Assembly (NCBI GenBank): GCA_938020505.1
Contig: CALIHR010000010.1
Coordinates: 1 to 62,511, forward strand
Direction of reading: 5' to 3'
DNA from: an uncultured Actinobaculum sp.
GTDB lineage: Bacteria; Actinomycetota; Actinomycetes; Actinomycetales; Actinomycetaceae
DNA length: 62,511 nucleotides
In this document: piece by piece, positions 52,753 through 61,717 of the stretch
Position numbering within the stretch: position 1 is the first letter of the stretch
Layout: each line of letters opens with the position of its first letter
Notes under the pieces: model-generated
The model's input: only the letters and a program-made list of their open reading frames with translations
Told to the model about the DNA's origin: nothing
The model's database searches: none
Position numbers and translations under genes: made by a program

Positions 52753-53381
52753 GGCTCGCCTCCCCCGTCCAAGCGGCCGTCGCCGCCCAGCGCCTGGGCC
52801 ACGCGTGCGCGGATCTTTTCGGCGATCTGCTCGCGCGGCGCCGTGGCGTCCACGGTGAACCAGCGTTCGGGTTCGGCCGCGGCGAATCGGAGGTAGGCCC
52901 TGCGGACGTCCTCGTGGAACCGCGCGCCCGCCGCCTCGATCCTGTCGAAAGAGCCGCCGAGCCGGGAGGCCAGCGCCTCGGCGGGAAGGTCGAGGAAGAC
53001 GGTCAGGTCGGGCATGAGCCCTTCCGTGCCCCACAGCGACAGGCCGCGCACCTCGTCCTCGCCGAGCGTCCTTCCCGCGCCCTGGTAGGCGGCGGACGAA
53101 TCGATGTATCTGTCCGCCAGAACCACCGCGCCGCGCTCGAGCGCGGGACGAACGACGGTGGCGACGTTGTGCGCCCTGTCCGCCGCGTACAGCAGGGCCT
53201 CTGCCCGCGGCGAGACGTCGCCGCCGTGCAAGAGCAGCTTGCGGATATGGCGCCCGAGCTCGGTTCCGCCGGGGTCTCTGGTTGTGACGACGTCGAAGCC
53301 GCGCCCGCACAGCCATTCGGCAAGCATCTGCATCTGGGTGGTCTTGCCTGATCCGTCGCCGCCCTCGAAGGTGATGAACAT
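52749..53381 (-). CDS. tmk: dTMP kinase
   Basis: 210 residues, normal length. P-loop FITFEGGDGSGKTTQMQML, the DR-like dTMP-binding TTRDPGGTELGRHIRKLLL, LLYAADRAHNVATVV, VVLADRYIDSSAAYQGAGR and the LID region SRLGGSFDRIEAAGARFH. It phosphorylates dTMP to dTDP. It starts 3 nt after topA stops and overlaps holB, forming a topA-tmk-holB transcription unit typical of actinobacteria. Confidence 0.96.
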   Translation of the reverse strand: MFITFEGGDGSGKTTQMQMLAEWLCGRGFDVVTTRDPGGTELGRHIRKLLLHGGDVSPRAEALLYAADRAHNVATVVRPALERGAVVLADRYIDSSAAYQGAGRTLGEDEVRGLSLWGTEGLMPDLTVFLDLPAEALASRLGGSFDRIEAAGARFHEDVRRAYLRFAAAEPERWFTVDATAPREQIAEKIRARVAQALGGDGRLDGGGEP

Positions 53382-53384
53382 CGG

Positions 53385-56228
53385 CTACTTCTTGCTCTTG
53401 GCGGCGGATTTCGTCGGGGTCTTGCCTGTGCCCGCCGTCTTGCCGGACGCGGTTGTGCCCGAGGCGGACTTGGAAGCAGCCTTGCTGCCCGAGGCGGCCT
53501 TCGACGCCGATTTGCCCGAAGACGCCTTGCCAGAGGAGGCCTTGGAAGCCGATTTGCCGCCCGGCGCAGTCTTCGACGCCGACTTTGACGCGGTCTTGGC
53601 CGAGGCCTTTTTCCTGGCAGGCTTCTTCGCCGGGCCCTTGGCTCGCCGGTCGGCGAGCAGCTCGTAGGCGCGCTCGGGCGTGATCGTCAGCGGGTCGTCC
53701 TCGCGCCGAAGGGAGGCGTTGGTCGTGCCGTCGGTGACGTACGGGCCGAAGCGGCCGTCCTTGAGAAGAACTGTGACGCCCGCTACGGGGTCGGTTCCCA
53801 GCTCGCGCAGGGGCTCCTTCGCCGTGGCGCCGCGCCGCTGCTTGGGCTGGGCAAAGAGCTCTTTGGCCTGGTCAAGGGTGACCGTGAAGATCTCGTCCTC
53901 GCTGGCCAGCGACCGCGAATCCTTGCCGCGGGTCAGGTACGGCCCGTAGCGGCCGTTGTGGGCAAAGATCGTCTCGTCGCCGTCGTCGCCCACGGCGCGC
54001 GGAAGCGAAAGCAGTTTGAGCGCGTCCTCGAGCGTGACCGATTCGAGCGCCATAGAGGAGAAAAGCGAGGCCGTGCGCGGCTTCGGCGGTTTCTTCGACG
54101 GGCGGCCGGTGGGCGTGAGCGCCACTTCGCCCTCTTTCGGCACGTCGGTGACGTACGGGCCGAAACGCCCCGCTTTGGCCAACACTTTGCGTCCGGTTTC
54201 GGGGTCCACTCCCAGCTCGCGCCCGTCGAAGCTGCTTTTGTCGAGCAGCTCGCGGGCCTTGGCCGGAGTCAGCTCGTCGGGGGCGATGGAATCGGGGACG
54301 GAGGCGTTGCGGGCTTCCGCGCCCTCGCGCTCCTCCTGGACGTACGGCCCGTAGCGGCCCACGCGCAGAACCACGCCCTCGCCGAGGTCGATTGAGTTGA
54401 CGGCCTTCGCGTCGATGTCCCCCAGGCTTTCGACCTGGCCTTCGAGGCCGAGCCGCCCCTCCTGGCCCTTCCAAAAGCGCGTGAGGTACTCGATCCGCCG
54501 CTCTTCGCCGGCGGCGATGCGGTCGAGCTCGGTCTCCATGTCGGCAGTGAAGTCGTAATCGACCAGCTCGGGAAGGTTCTCCTCCAGCAGGCGCACAACC
54601 GAAAAGGCCGTCCACGTGGGCACGAGCGCCTGGCCGCGGCGGTCGACGTACCCGCGGTCGGTGATGGTCGAGATCGTCGCGGCATACGTGGACGGGCGCC
54701 CGATCCCTAGCTCCTCCATGCGCTTGACGAGCGAGGCCTCGGTGTAGCGCGGCGGCGGCAGTGTCTCGTGGCCGTCCGCGGCCGCCTCGAGCGTGCGCAG
54801 GGACTCCCCCTCCTTGACCTCAGGCAGGCGCGCATTCTCGCGGTCCTCGTACCGTTTCGCGTCGGCCGACTCCTGGTAGACAGCCATGAAGCCGGGGAAG
54901 GTGATGATCGTTCCCGACGCCGCAAACGTCGCCTCGCGCGCTCCGGCGGCCCCGGCGACGCCGACGTTGACGCGCACGGAGGCGGTCTGGCCGCGGGCGT
55001 CGGCCATCTGCGAGGCCACCGTGCGCTTCCAGATGAGCTCGTAGAGCGCGAACTGGCTGGCCGTCAGATCGCCCTTGACCTGGGCGGGCGTGCGGAAATG
55101 GTCGCCGGCGGGCCGGATCGCCTCGTGGGCCTCCTGCGCGCCCTTGGACTTCGTCGCGTACAGCCTGGGCTTGTCCGGCAGCGACTCCTGCCCGTACATC
55201 TCCCGAATCTGGCTTCTGGCAGCCGAAACCGCCTGCTCGGAAAGGTTGGTCGAGTCGGTTCGCATGTACGTGATGTAGCCGTTTTCGTAGAGCGACTGGG
55301 CCGTGCGCATCGCGTCGCGCGAGCTCATGCGGAGCTTGCGGGAGGCCTCCTGCTGGAGGGTCGACGTCGTGAACGGCGCGGCCGGCCGGCGGGTGTACGG
55401 CTTCGTCTCGACTGAGGCGACCGTCGCGTCCGCGCCTTCAAGGGCCGCGGCGAGCTGTTCGGCGTCGTCCTTGCCGAGGGCGCGCACGCCGTCCTTGGCG
55501 GCCTTGGCGGTGAGTTTTCCGTCGTCGTCGAAGTCCCTGCCCGCGGCGACGCGCACGGAGTCGAGGGCTGTGAGCTTGGCCGAAAAGTCCTGTTTCTCCT
55601 TGGCGAAAACCGCCGTCACGTCCCAGTAGGAGGCGGCGACGAAGGCCATGCGCTCGCGCTCGCGCGAGACGACCAGCCGCGTGGCCACCGACTGCACTCG
55701 CCCGGCCGAGAGCCCGGGCGAGACCTTGCGCCACAAGAGGGGCGAGACCTCGTAGCCCACGAGGCGGTCGAGGATGCGGCGCGATTCCTGGGCGTCCACC
55801 AGCTGCGCGTCAAGCTGGCGGGGATTGTCGAGCGCCCTGGCGATGGCCTCCGGCGTGATCTCGTGGAACACCATGCGCTTGACCGGGACCTTCGGCTTGA
55901 GCACCTCGTTCAGATGCCACGCGATGGCCTCGCCTTCGCGGTCCTCGTCGGTTGCGAGCAGGAGCTCGTCTGCCTCTTTGAGGAGCTTTTTCAGCTCGGC
56001 GACCTTCTTCTTCTTGTCGGGGTCGATCACGTAGTAGGGCTCGAAGCCCGCTTCGATGTCCACGGAGAACTTCGCGTAGGGGCCCTTTTTCATCGATGCC
56101 GGCAGCTCGGAGGGCTGGGGAAGGTCGCGAATATGGCCGACGGAGGCCTCTACGGAATAGTCCGATCCGAGATAGCCGCTGATGGTGCGAGCCTTCGCTG
56201 GAGACTCCACGATCACAAGTTTGCTCAC
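53385..56228 (-). CDS. topA: DNA topoisomerase I
   Basis: 947 residues, GTG start at 56228 with GAAGGAAA upstream. Toprim domain: KLVIVESPAKARTISGYLG and LLATDEDREGEAIAWHL. Catalytic tyrosine in the type IA motif NGYITYMRTDSTNLSEQA. The core ends with GRPSTYAATISTITDRGYV. C-terminal: repeated topo C-domains (for example GRYGPYVQEEREGAEA, GRFGPYVTDVPKEG, GRYGPYLTRGKD and GRFGPYVTDGTTNAS), then a Lys/Ala/Ser-rich tail of about 75 residues that should bind DNA. It relaxes negative supercoils. Confidence 0.96.
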   Translation of the reverse strand: MSKLVIVESPAKARTISGYLGSDYSVEASVGHIRDLPQPSELPASMKKGPYAKFSVDIEAGFEPYYVIDPDKKKKVAELKKLLKEADELLLATDEDREGEAIAWHLNEVLKPKVPVKRMVFHEITPEAIARALDNPRQLDAQLVDAQESRRILDRLVGYEVSPLLWRKVSPGLSAGRVQSVATRLVVSRERERMAFVAASYWDVTAVFAKEKQDFSAKLTALDSVRVAAGRDFDDDGKLTAKAAKDGVRALGKDDAEQLAAALEGADATVASVETKPYTRRPAAPFTTSTLQQEASRKLRMSSRDAMRTAQSLYENGYITYMRTDSTNLSEQAVSAARSQIREMYGQESLPDKPRLYATKSKGAQEAHEAIRPAGDHFRTPAQVKGDLTASQFALYELIWKRTVASQMADARGQTASVRVNVGVAGAAGAREATFAASGTIITFPGFMAVYQESADAKRYEDRENARLPEVKEGESLRTLEAAADGHETLPPPRYTEASLVKRMEELGIGRPSTYAATISTITDRGYVDRRGQALVPTWTAFSVVRLLEENLPELVDYDFTADMETELDRIAAGEERRIEYLTRFWKGQEGRLGLEGQVESLGDIDAKAVNSIDLGEGVVLRVGRYGPYVQEEREGAEARNASVPDSIAPDELTPAKARELLDKSSFDGRELGVDPETGRKVLAKAGRFGPYVTDVPKEGEVALTPTGRPSKKPPKPRTASLFSSMALESVTLEDALKLLSLPRAVGDDGDETIFAHNGRYGPYLTRGKDSRSLASEDEIFTVTLDQAKELFAQPKQRRGATAKEPLRELGTDPVAGVTVLLKDGRFGPYVTDGTTNASLRREDDPLTITPERAYELLADRRAKGPAKKPARKKASAKTASKSASKTAPGGKSASKASSGKASSGKSASKAASGSKAASKSASGTTASGKTAGTGKTPTKSAAKSKK

Positions 56229-56369
56229 GCTGTTTCCTTCAGGACGACGGAGGGGTTGCTGGCGCCACCATAACCCCATTTGCCGACACCCCGCCATTTG
56301 TGCCACGCCGTCAATGACGGGATACACTGTTGCAGCGGTTTGAGACACACACGAGGAGAAAACTCTTAC

Positions 56370-57368
56370 ATGCGCGAAAACTCGCCGAAATCAGGCGCGA
56401 CACACGAAGGCGTGATCGTCGTCGCCCTGGGGACCCCCACAGAGGCGAGCACCCGCGCGATCGCCGAGTTCCTGGGCGAGTTTCTCTCCGACAAACGGGT
56501 TGTGGACCTGCCGGACTTCCTGTGGCAGCCGGTTCTGCGCGGCCCGATTCTCAAACGCCGCCCGGGCAAGGTGCTGGAACAGTACGAAGACATCTGGACG
56601 GACGGCTCTCCTCTGCGGCTGATCACGGAGGGGCAGGTCGCGAGGCTCGCCGAGCTTTTGCCCGAATGCGAGGTGCGCGTGGGATACCAGTACGGCAGCC
56701 CGAGCTTCGTCGAGACGTTCGCGGAGATGGCCTCGCGCCTGGACGAGATCACAGTGCTTCCCACGTATCCGCAGTTCGCGCCGGCCACGGTGGGGTCGGT
56801 GGCCGACAGGCTCGACGCCGCACTGGGCCTCGCCCGCGAGCGTTTCGGGCGCGTGCCGCGGGTCCGCGCGGCGAGGTCGTGGCCGGAGCTGCCCGGGTAC
56901 GTCGATTGGCACGTCACGCGCATAGCGAACGCCCTGGAGGAGGACGACGCCGACATGCTCGTCTTCTCCTGGCACGGGCTGCCTGACAGGCGCCCCCACC
57001 AGCCCGAGCGATACGCCGCCGAATGCGAGGCCACGGCCCGCGCGATCGCGGCGCGCCTCGCGGACCTCGGCGTGAATGTCCCGTGGCGCTCGACGTTCCA
57101 GTCGAAGTTCGGGCCCGACCGCTGGCTGCGACCCGCGACTATCGACACGATGGCCCGCCTCCCGCGCGAGGGCGTGCGCCGCGTGCTCGTCGCCAATCCG
57201 GGCTTCATGGCCGACTGCCTTGAGACGAACTACGAGATGGACGTCCTCAACGCCGACGCCTTCTACAAGGCCGGAGGCCAGACTTTCCGCCGGATCGGAT
57301 GCCCCGACGCCGACGCCGGCGCGGCCATCCTGGCCGAGCTGCGCGGGGCGCTGCGGCCCTTTGTATGA
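56370..57368 (+). CDS. hemH: Ferrochelatase (probably coproporphyrin ferrochelatase)
   Basis: 332 residues. Family elements: VIVVALGTPTEASTRAIAEF, WTDGSPLRLITEGQVARLAE, YQYGSPSFVETFAEM, ITVLPTYPQFAPATVGSVAD, the catalytic His in LVFSWHGLPDRRPHQPERYA and the Glu-containing PGFMADCLETNYEMD. No 2Fe-2S C-terminal extension is present. Start ATG at 56370 has GAGGAG about 12 nt upstream. It inserts iron into coproporphyrin III in the Gram-positive haem route (family knowledge); no other haem gene is in the window. Divergent from topA. Confidence 0.93.
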   Translation: MRENSPKSGATHEGVIVVALGTPTEASTRAIAEFLGEFLSDKRVVDLPDFLWQPVLRGPILKRRPGKVLEQYEDIWTDGSPLRLITEGQVARLAELLPECEVRVGYQYGSPSFVETFAEMASRLDEITVLPTYPQFAPATVGSVADRLDAALGLARERFGRVPRVRAARSWPELPGYVDWHVTRIANALEEDDADMLVFSWHGLPDRRPHQPERYAAECEATARAIAARLADLGVNVPWRSTFQSKFGPDRWLRPATIDTMARLPREGVRRVLVANPGFMADCLETNYEMDVLNADAFYKAGGQTFRRIGCPDADAGAAILAELRGALRPFV

Positions 57369-57734
57369 GCGTCGTGCGGTTTAGGCGGGGCCCTTCATGT
57401 GACGGCTGCGCGGCTTGAGCGAAGCCCCTGGGCCAGTTGGCCGGGCCCTGGTCGCCGTGCCTTTTGGTGCGAGATCGGCGGCGCGGCTAGCCGGTCCGCC
57501 GTCGCACCTCGGCATCCCGCTTAGAGCCACAGGAAAAGCGCCAAGGGCCGCTTAAGCGCCGGAAGACGGCGGAGATGTTTGACTGGGCCCTCGGAAATCG
57601 CCGCAGCCGCGACGATTTAAAAGCCACGAAGTCGAGACCGCGATTCAAGGATTGCGACGTCGAGCTCTAGATCATGCGACCATCGAAGGCCTTCCGGAAA
57701 TCAAAATCCCGTCAAACTCAGAATTCCGGGGCTG
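57369..57734. other. Intergenic stretch, no gene seen
   Basis: About 365 bp between hemH and the repeat array; GC-rich, no convincing reading frame or RNA. Confidence 0.45.
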
Positions 57735-57866
57735 TCGAAGGCTCTATCCCAGCCCTGTCAAAGGCTCCATCCCAGCCCTGTCAAAGGCTCCATCCCAGCC
57801 CGGTCAAAGGCTCCATCCCAGCCCTGTCAAAGGCTCCATCCCAGCCCTGTCGAAGGCTCTCCGGAG
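57735..57866. repeat. 23-bp tandem repeat, 5 copies plus a partial
   Basis: Unit GTCAAAGGCTCCATCCCAGC plus CCT, with near-perfect copies at 57735, 57758, 57781, 57804 and 57827 and a truncated sixth. The stop codon of the minus-strand methyltransferase lies in the fifth unit, so the array is its 3' tail and 3' flank. The 23-bp period is not a multiple of three. Confidence 0.93.
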
Positions 57867-59842
57867 ACCAAGATTCCGAGGCCGACAAGCTCGCGGACGG
57901 CGGGGAGCGCCTCGGCACGCGCGTCTTCTGCTGACTTGTCTAGGAGCTGGGCGACGGCGTCGCACAGGGCGCCGAGGGTCAGTTCGCCGTCGCACGCGCC
58001 GACGACGCCGGCAACCGCGCTCGTCACTTGAACCTCGGCCGCGAATCCGGCCACTTGGGCGAGTTTGAGCATGAACGGCTCAGGCTGCCCCGGCGCGTGG
58101 AGGCGGTGTTCGATGCCGCGGCAGGCGAGGCGGGCGGCGAGGAGCGCGGAGTCGTCGGCGCACAGCAGGCCACGGTGAGCCCAGACGCCCTCGACGTACC
58201 CGTGCAGGTCGATCGGCGCAGGGCCGGAGAGCTCTTCGAAGCGCCGCCACGGACGGCGCTTCGCCGAATCCGCCGCGTTCGAACCGGCCGCGTCTCGATC
58301 TCCCGCGGCCCCCTCCGGCGCGCGCATGGAAATGTACCCCATGCCGACGCCGACCACGCCTCTGCGCGCGAAGTCCTCGAGCCAGGCGGCGTAGGCCTCT
58401 TCGTAGCCGCGGTCGCGCGGGGTCTGGCCGCCGTCGCGCAGCCACATTTCCGCGTAGTCGGGCGGCGCGAGGACCTCGCGCTGGATCACCCAAGCGTCAA
58501 GGCCGTCGGGAATCCAGGCCGCCGGGCCGCGAGCCCAATCGGGAACGGCGTCAAACGGCCGATCCGGAGCTGCGTCGCGCAAGCCGTCCGAAGCAGAGCC
58601 ACGCGACCGATCCGGAGCTGCATCGGATGCCTTGATCTCCCAGTTGCCCAGCATCCACGCTCGGCCTCCGGGCGCCAGCACGCCGCCGAGCCCGCCGACG
58701 AGTTCGGCAAGCAGCGAATCGCCTTCGCGTCCGCCGTCGCGATACGTGCGAACGCCGTCCGCGCGGGCGGCTTCCGGCGTGATGACGAACGGCGGATTCG
58801 AGACGACGACGTCGTACCGCTCGCGAGCAGCGCTCGAAGAATCCTCGGAGCCCAGCACCGAGCCGCGCACGGGCTCCAGCAGCGAGCCGCGCCGGAAGTC
58901 GATCGCGACCCCCGCGAGGGCCGCGTTGAATCGCGCGTAGTCGAGCGCGCGGGCGGAAACGTCGGTGGCCGTCACTCGCGCGCCGCACAGTGCGGCGAGA
59001 ACGGCGTGGTATCCACAGCCGGTTCCGACGTCGAGCACCCGCTCGCCCGCGCAGTAGGCCGCCAGCGCCGCAAGGGTCCGCGTGGCTCCCCCGACGGGCA
59101 TGACATGGTCCGGGCCCGGAATCGCGCCTGCCAGCTCGCCCCAGTCGGAGGCGATGAGGACGTCGTCGCGCCGGCGAGCGTCCGCGGGCGCAGCCGCACG
59201 ATGAAGCGAAGGCGTCGAAGCACACTCAGACGCAGACGTGCGGCCGAGCGGAGGAGCCGAAACTGATCCAGGCGCAGACGGGGACTCCGACGCATGCCCC
59301 GATTCCCGCCCAAATCCAGAGACTTGCCGGTGCTTGGAAACTGCCAGATGCCCGGGAATCGGCGCAGGAACGATCTGAAAGAGCGCGCGCCCATTTTCGA
59401 CGACGGCCCCCACGCGGCCCCGCGCCGAAGTCGCCGGAAGGGCCACCGCGATTTCTTCCTCACCGAGACAGTCGCCAAGCATGAAAAGCCTCGCGAGATT
59501 GGCGAGCCGGGCATCGTCCGCATTGTCGACGACCCCGTCTTCGGGGCCTGCCGGGCCGGCGGCTTTCCGATTTTCGGGGCCGACGACGTCGGCGGGCCTC
59601 CCGCACCCCGCAATCGCCCGCGCTCGTGTCAATGCCGGGACGCGCTGCTCGCGACGCACCGCGGCTAGAGCCTCCGGGCCGAGCAGCTGTTCGACGGCGA
59701 CGAGGGTGTACGCGCGCAGGTCTTCCCGCAAAATCGTGGCCGCATCAAGGGGCGCGGCGGCCCCGTCGAAGGGTGCGGCGGCTCCATCGAGGGGCGCGGC
59801 GGCCCCGTCGAAGGCGGCGGCGCTGACGGCATCGGCATCCAT
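57827..59842 (-). CDS. PrmC/HemK-like SAM-dependent methyltransferase with low-complexity expansions
   Basis: 671 residues. SAM motif I: RVLDVGTGCGYHAVLAALCG; catalytic-type NPPF in YDVVVSNPPFVITPEAARAD; the N-terminal part (LREDLRAYTLVAVEQLLGPE) and C-terminal part follow actinobacterial two-domain methyltransferases (DUF7059-type N-domain). N-terminal residues 10-34 are repeats of APLDGA-type units; further Asp/Ala/Pro/Arg-rich inserts (AAPDRSRGSASDGLRDAAPD) expand it by over 100 residues relative to relatives I would expect. Substrate unknown; NPPF suggests N-methylation of Gln/Asn or a base. The stop lies in a tandem repeat. Confidence 0.83.
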   Translation of the reverse strand: MDADAVSAAAFDGAAAPLDGAAAPFDGAAAPLDAATILREDLRAYTLVAVEQLLGPEALAAVRREQRVPALTRARAIAGCGRPADVVGPENRKAAGPAGPEDGVVDNADDARLANLARLFMLGDCLGEEEIAVALPATSARGRVGAVVENGRALFQIVPAPIPGHLAVSKHRQVSGFGRESGHASESPSAPGSVSAPPLGRTSASECASTPSLHRAAAPADARRRDDVLIASDWGELAGAIPGPDHVMPVGGATRTLAALAAYCAGERVLDVGTGCGYHAVLAALCGARVTATDVSARALDYARFNAALAGVAIDFRRGSLLEPVRGSVLGSEDSSSAARERYDVVVSNPPFVITPEAARADGVRTYRDGGREGDSLLAELVGGLGGVLAPGGRAWMLGNWEIKASDAAPDRSRGSASDGLRDAAPDRPFDAVPDWARGPAAWIPDGLDAWVIQREVLAPPDYAEMWLRDGGQTPRDRGYEEAYAAWLEDFARRGVVGVGMGYISMRAPEGAAGDRDAAGSNAADSAKRRPWRRFEELSGPAPIDLHGYVEGVWAHRGLLCADDSALLAARLACRGIEHRLHAPGQPEPFMLKLAQVAGFAAEVQVTSAVAGVVGACDGELTLGALCDAVAQLLDKSAEDARAEALPAVRELVGLGILVSGEPSTGLGWSL

Positions 59843-60049
59843 GCATCAAGCGTATGCGAGCCCTCCGACAGTTGTGCGAGGGCGAACCGGACGCCCGCGA
59901 ACGCGCAAAACGGCGCTACGACGACGAGGCCGCGGCAGTTAGCGGATTCGGCAGTTAAGGCGGGCGCGGCAGCGGCCCGCGCGCCGGTGACCAAGTTCCC
60001 ACCGCAGACGGGCATGCACCGCCGTCGAACGGGCATATGCTTATACATC

Positions 60050-61531
60050 ATGCCTTCAGAACCCCCTGTTTTACATGGGCGTGCCCGCGCGCGCCTTCTT
60101 TTCGTCCTCATCAGCGGATTGTTTCTCTCGCTCATCACGGTGAGCATCATCAACGTCGCCCTGCCGTCCATCAAAACGGCGCTGGACGCCTCGCCCAGCC
60201 AGATGCAGTGGGCACTTTCGGGGTACTCGCTGGCCATCGGCGTCGTCCTGGTCGCGGCGGGGCGCGCTGGCGACATTTTGGGGCGCGGCCGCCTTTTCGC
60301 AGCGGGGGTGTTGATTTTCGCGCTCGCGTCGACGGCGGCGGCCTTGGCTGTGAACGCCCTTATGCTCGACGTCGCGCGCGCCGTCATGGGCTTCGGCGCG
60401 GGGATTTACACGCCGCAGACGGGGGGCTTGATCCAGCAGCACTACCGCGGCAAGGAGAGGGCGAAGGCTTTTGGAATCTTCGGGGCGACGGTGGGCGTCG
60501 CCGTGGCGATCGGACCCACCGTGGGCGGAGTGTTCCTCGAACTGCTGCCGGAGTCGGTCGGCTGGCGGGCAACCCTCGGGTTCAACGTGCCGGTGGCCGC
60601 GGCCGTGTTCCTGCTGGCGCTCAAGTGGATTCCGCGCGAGCCGATCGACGCCGCGAGCCGCGGCCGCCTGTGGCGGAGGCTCGACCCCGTCGGCGCGGCT
60701 TTGCTCTCCGTCGCCATCGTGGGGATCATGCTGCCGTTCATGGCGGCGGCGACGATGCCGTGGACGTGGTGGCTTCTGCCGGCCGGCTTCGCCTTGGTGG
60801 GCCTGTGGTGGCTGTGGGAACACAGGCTGCATGCGCGCGGCGGGGAGCCGATGGTGGACCCGCGTCTTCTGCGGATCCGCACGTTCACCTTGGGCACAGC
60901 CACTATTACGGCGTTTTTCGCGGGTTCGACGTCGATGGGCGTGATCCTCTCTGACTTTGTGCAGCGCGGGATGGGCGAAACCGCCCTGGTTTCGGGCATG
61001 CTGGCCCTTCCGACGGCGGCTGCCCAGGTGATTTCGGCGCCTCTGGCGGGGCGGCTCGTGTGGCGGTGGGGCCGCAGGATCGTGATCGTCGGCATCTTCC
61101 TCAACGTGGTGGGCCTTGTGGCGATCGCGACTGCCGCGGTGTTCGTGAGCCGCGGGGCGAGCGTGTGGTGGTTTGCGATCGGCGCGGCGATCGTCGGTTT
61201 CGGCATTGGCTGGGTGACCTCGCCCAATCAGGCGCTTTCGCTGCGCGACGTGCCGGTGGAGAGCGGCGGGACGGCGTCGGGGATCATGCAGACGGGCCAG
61301 CGCATCGCCACGGCGATCGGGACCGCGGCGTGCACCGGGCTCTTCTACAGCCTCGCCGGGGAAAGCTACGTCACGGCGATGGTGGCCGGGTGCTCCTTGC
61401 TCGCGGCGTTCATCAGCGTGGCCCTCGCAATTGCCTACTGGGACGCGCGGCACCCGAGCGTTCAGACCTCCGCCCGCCAAAAGGAGGCGGTGCGCGAAGC
61501 GCTGGAGTCCACGGAGTCGACGCGGGTATAG
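60050..61531 (+). CDS. MFS multidrug transporter, DHA2 (EmrB/QacA) type, 14 helices
   Basis: 493 residues. DHA2 signatures: ITVSIINVALPSIKTALDAS (D1-like loop), LSGYSLAIGVVLVAAGRAGD then ILGRGRLFAAGVLIFALAST (motif A), ARAVMGFGAGIYTPQTGGLI and FGATVGVAVAIGPTVGGVFL (antiporter motif C). About 14 hydrophobic helices are present. Start ATG at 60050 has no SD but follows TTATACATC, so a leaderless or very short leader is possible; an ATG 63 nt upstream adds a non-conserved extension. Probably exports drugs or metabolites by proton antiport. Confidence 0.9.
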   Translation: MPSEPPVLHGRARARLLFVLISGLFLSLITVSIINVALPSIKTALDASPSQMQWALSGYSLAIGVVLVAAGRAGDILGRGRLFAAGVLIFALASTAAALAVNALMLDVARAVMGFGAGIYTPQTGGLIQQHYRGKERAKAFGIFGATVGVAVAIGPTVGGVFLELLPESVGWRATLGFNVPVAAAVFLLALKWIPREPIDAASRGRLWRRLDPVGAALLSVAIVGIMLPFMAAATMPWTWWLLPAGFALVGLWWLWEHRLHARGGEPMVDPRLLRIRTFTLGTATITAFFAGSTSMGVILSDFVQRGMGETALVSGMLALPTAAAQVISAPLAGRLVWRWGRRIVIVGIFLNVVGLVAIATAAVFVSRGASVWWFAIGAAIVGFGIGWVTSPNQALSLRDVPVESGGTASGIMQTGQRIATAIGTAACTGLFYSLAGESYVTAMVAGCSLLAAFISVALAIAYWDARHPSVQTSARQKEAVREALESTESTRV

Positions 61532-61635
61532 GTGGCCCTTCAACGGCAGGTATTCGGACAAAGCCGCCCCTGGGACACGGCAGGCCTTCGGGCAGGCGGG
61601 CAGCCGCACACGCGCTGTCACAAACGCCCATCAAG

Positions 61636-61676
61636 GGGGCGTGCGCCTCGAGTTTTTGAGGCGCACGCCCCTTTTT
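61636..61676 (+). terminator. Intrinsic terminator after the DHA2 transporter gene
   Basis: GGGGCGTGCGCCTC, an 8-nt loop, GAGGCGCACGCCCC, then TTTTT: a 14-bp perfect stem and T-run. It separates the transporter from the CRISPR array. Confidence 0.92.
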
Positions 61677-61717
61677 CGCACGACGTCGGATAAATCCGCT
61701 CACGCTCCGGCGAGCGG

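Noticed and set aside
57735..57866. Possible CRISPR array near the methyltransferase
   Set aside because: Units are directly adjacent with no spacers, so it is a simple tandem repeat.
60071..61621. 516-codon minus-strand frame opposite the DHA2 transporter
   Set aside because: Arg/His-rich mirror of hydrophobic codons; the plus strand carries the transporter motifs.
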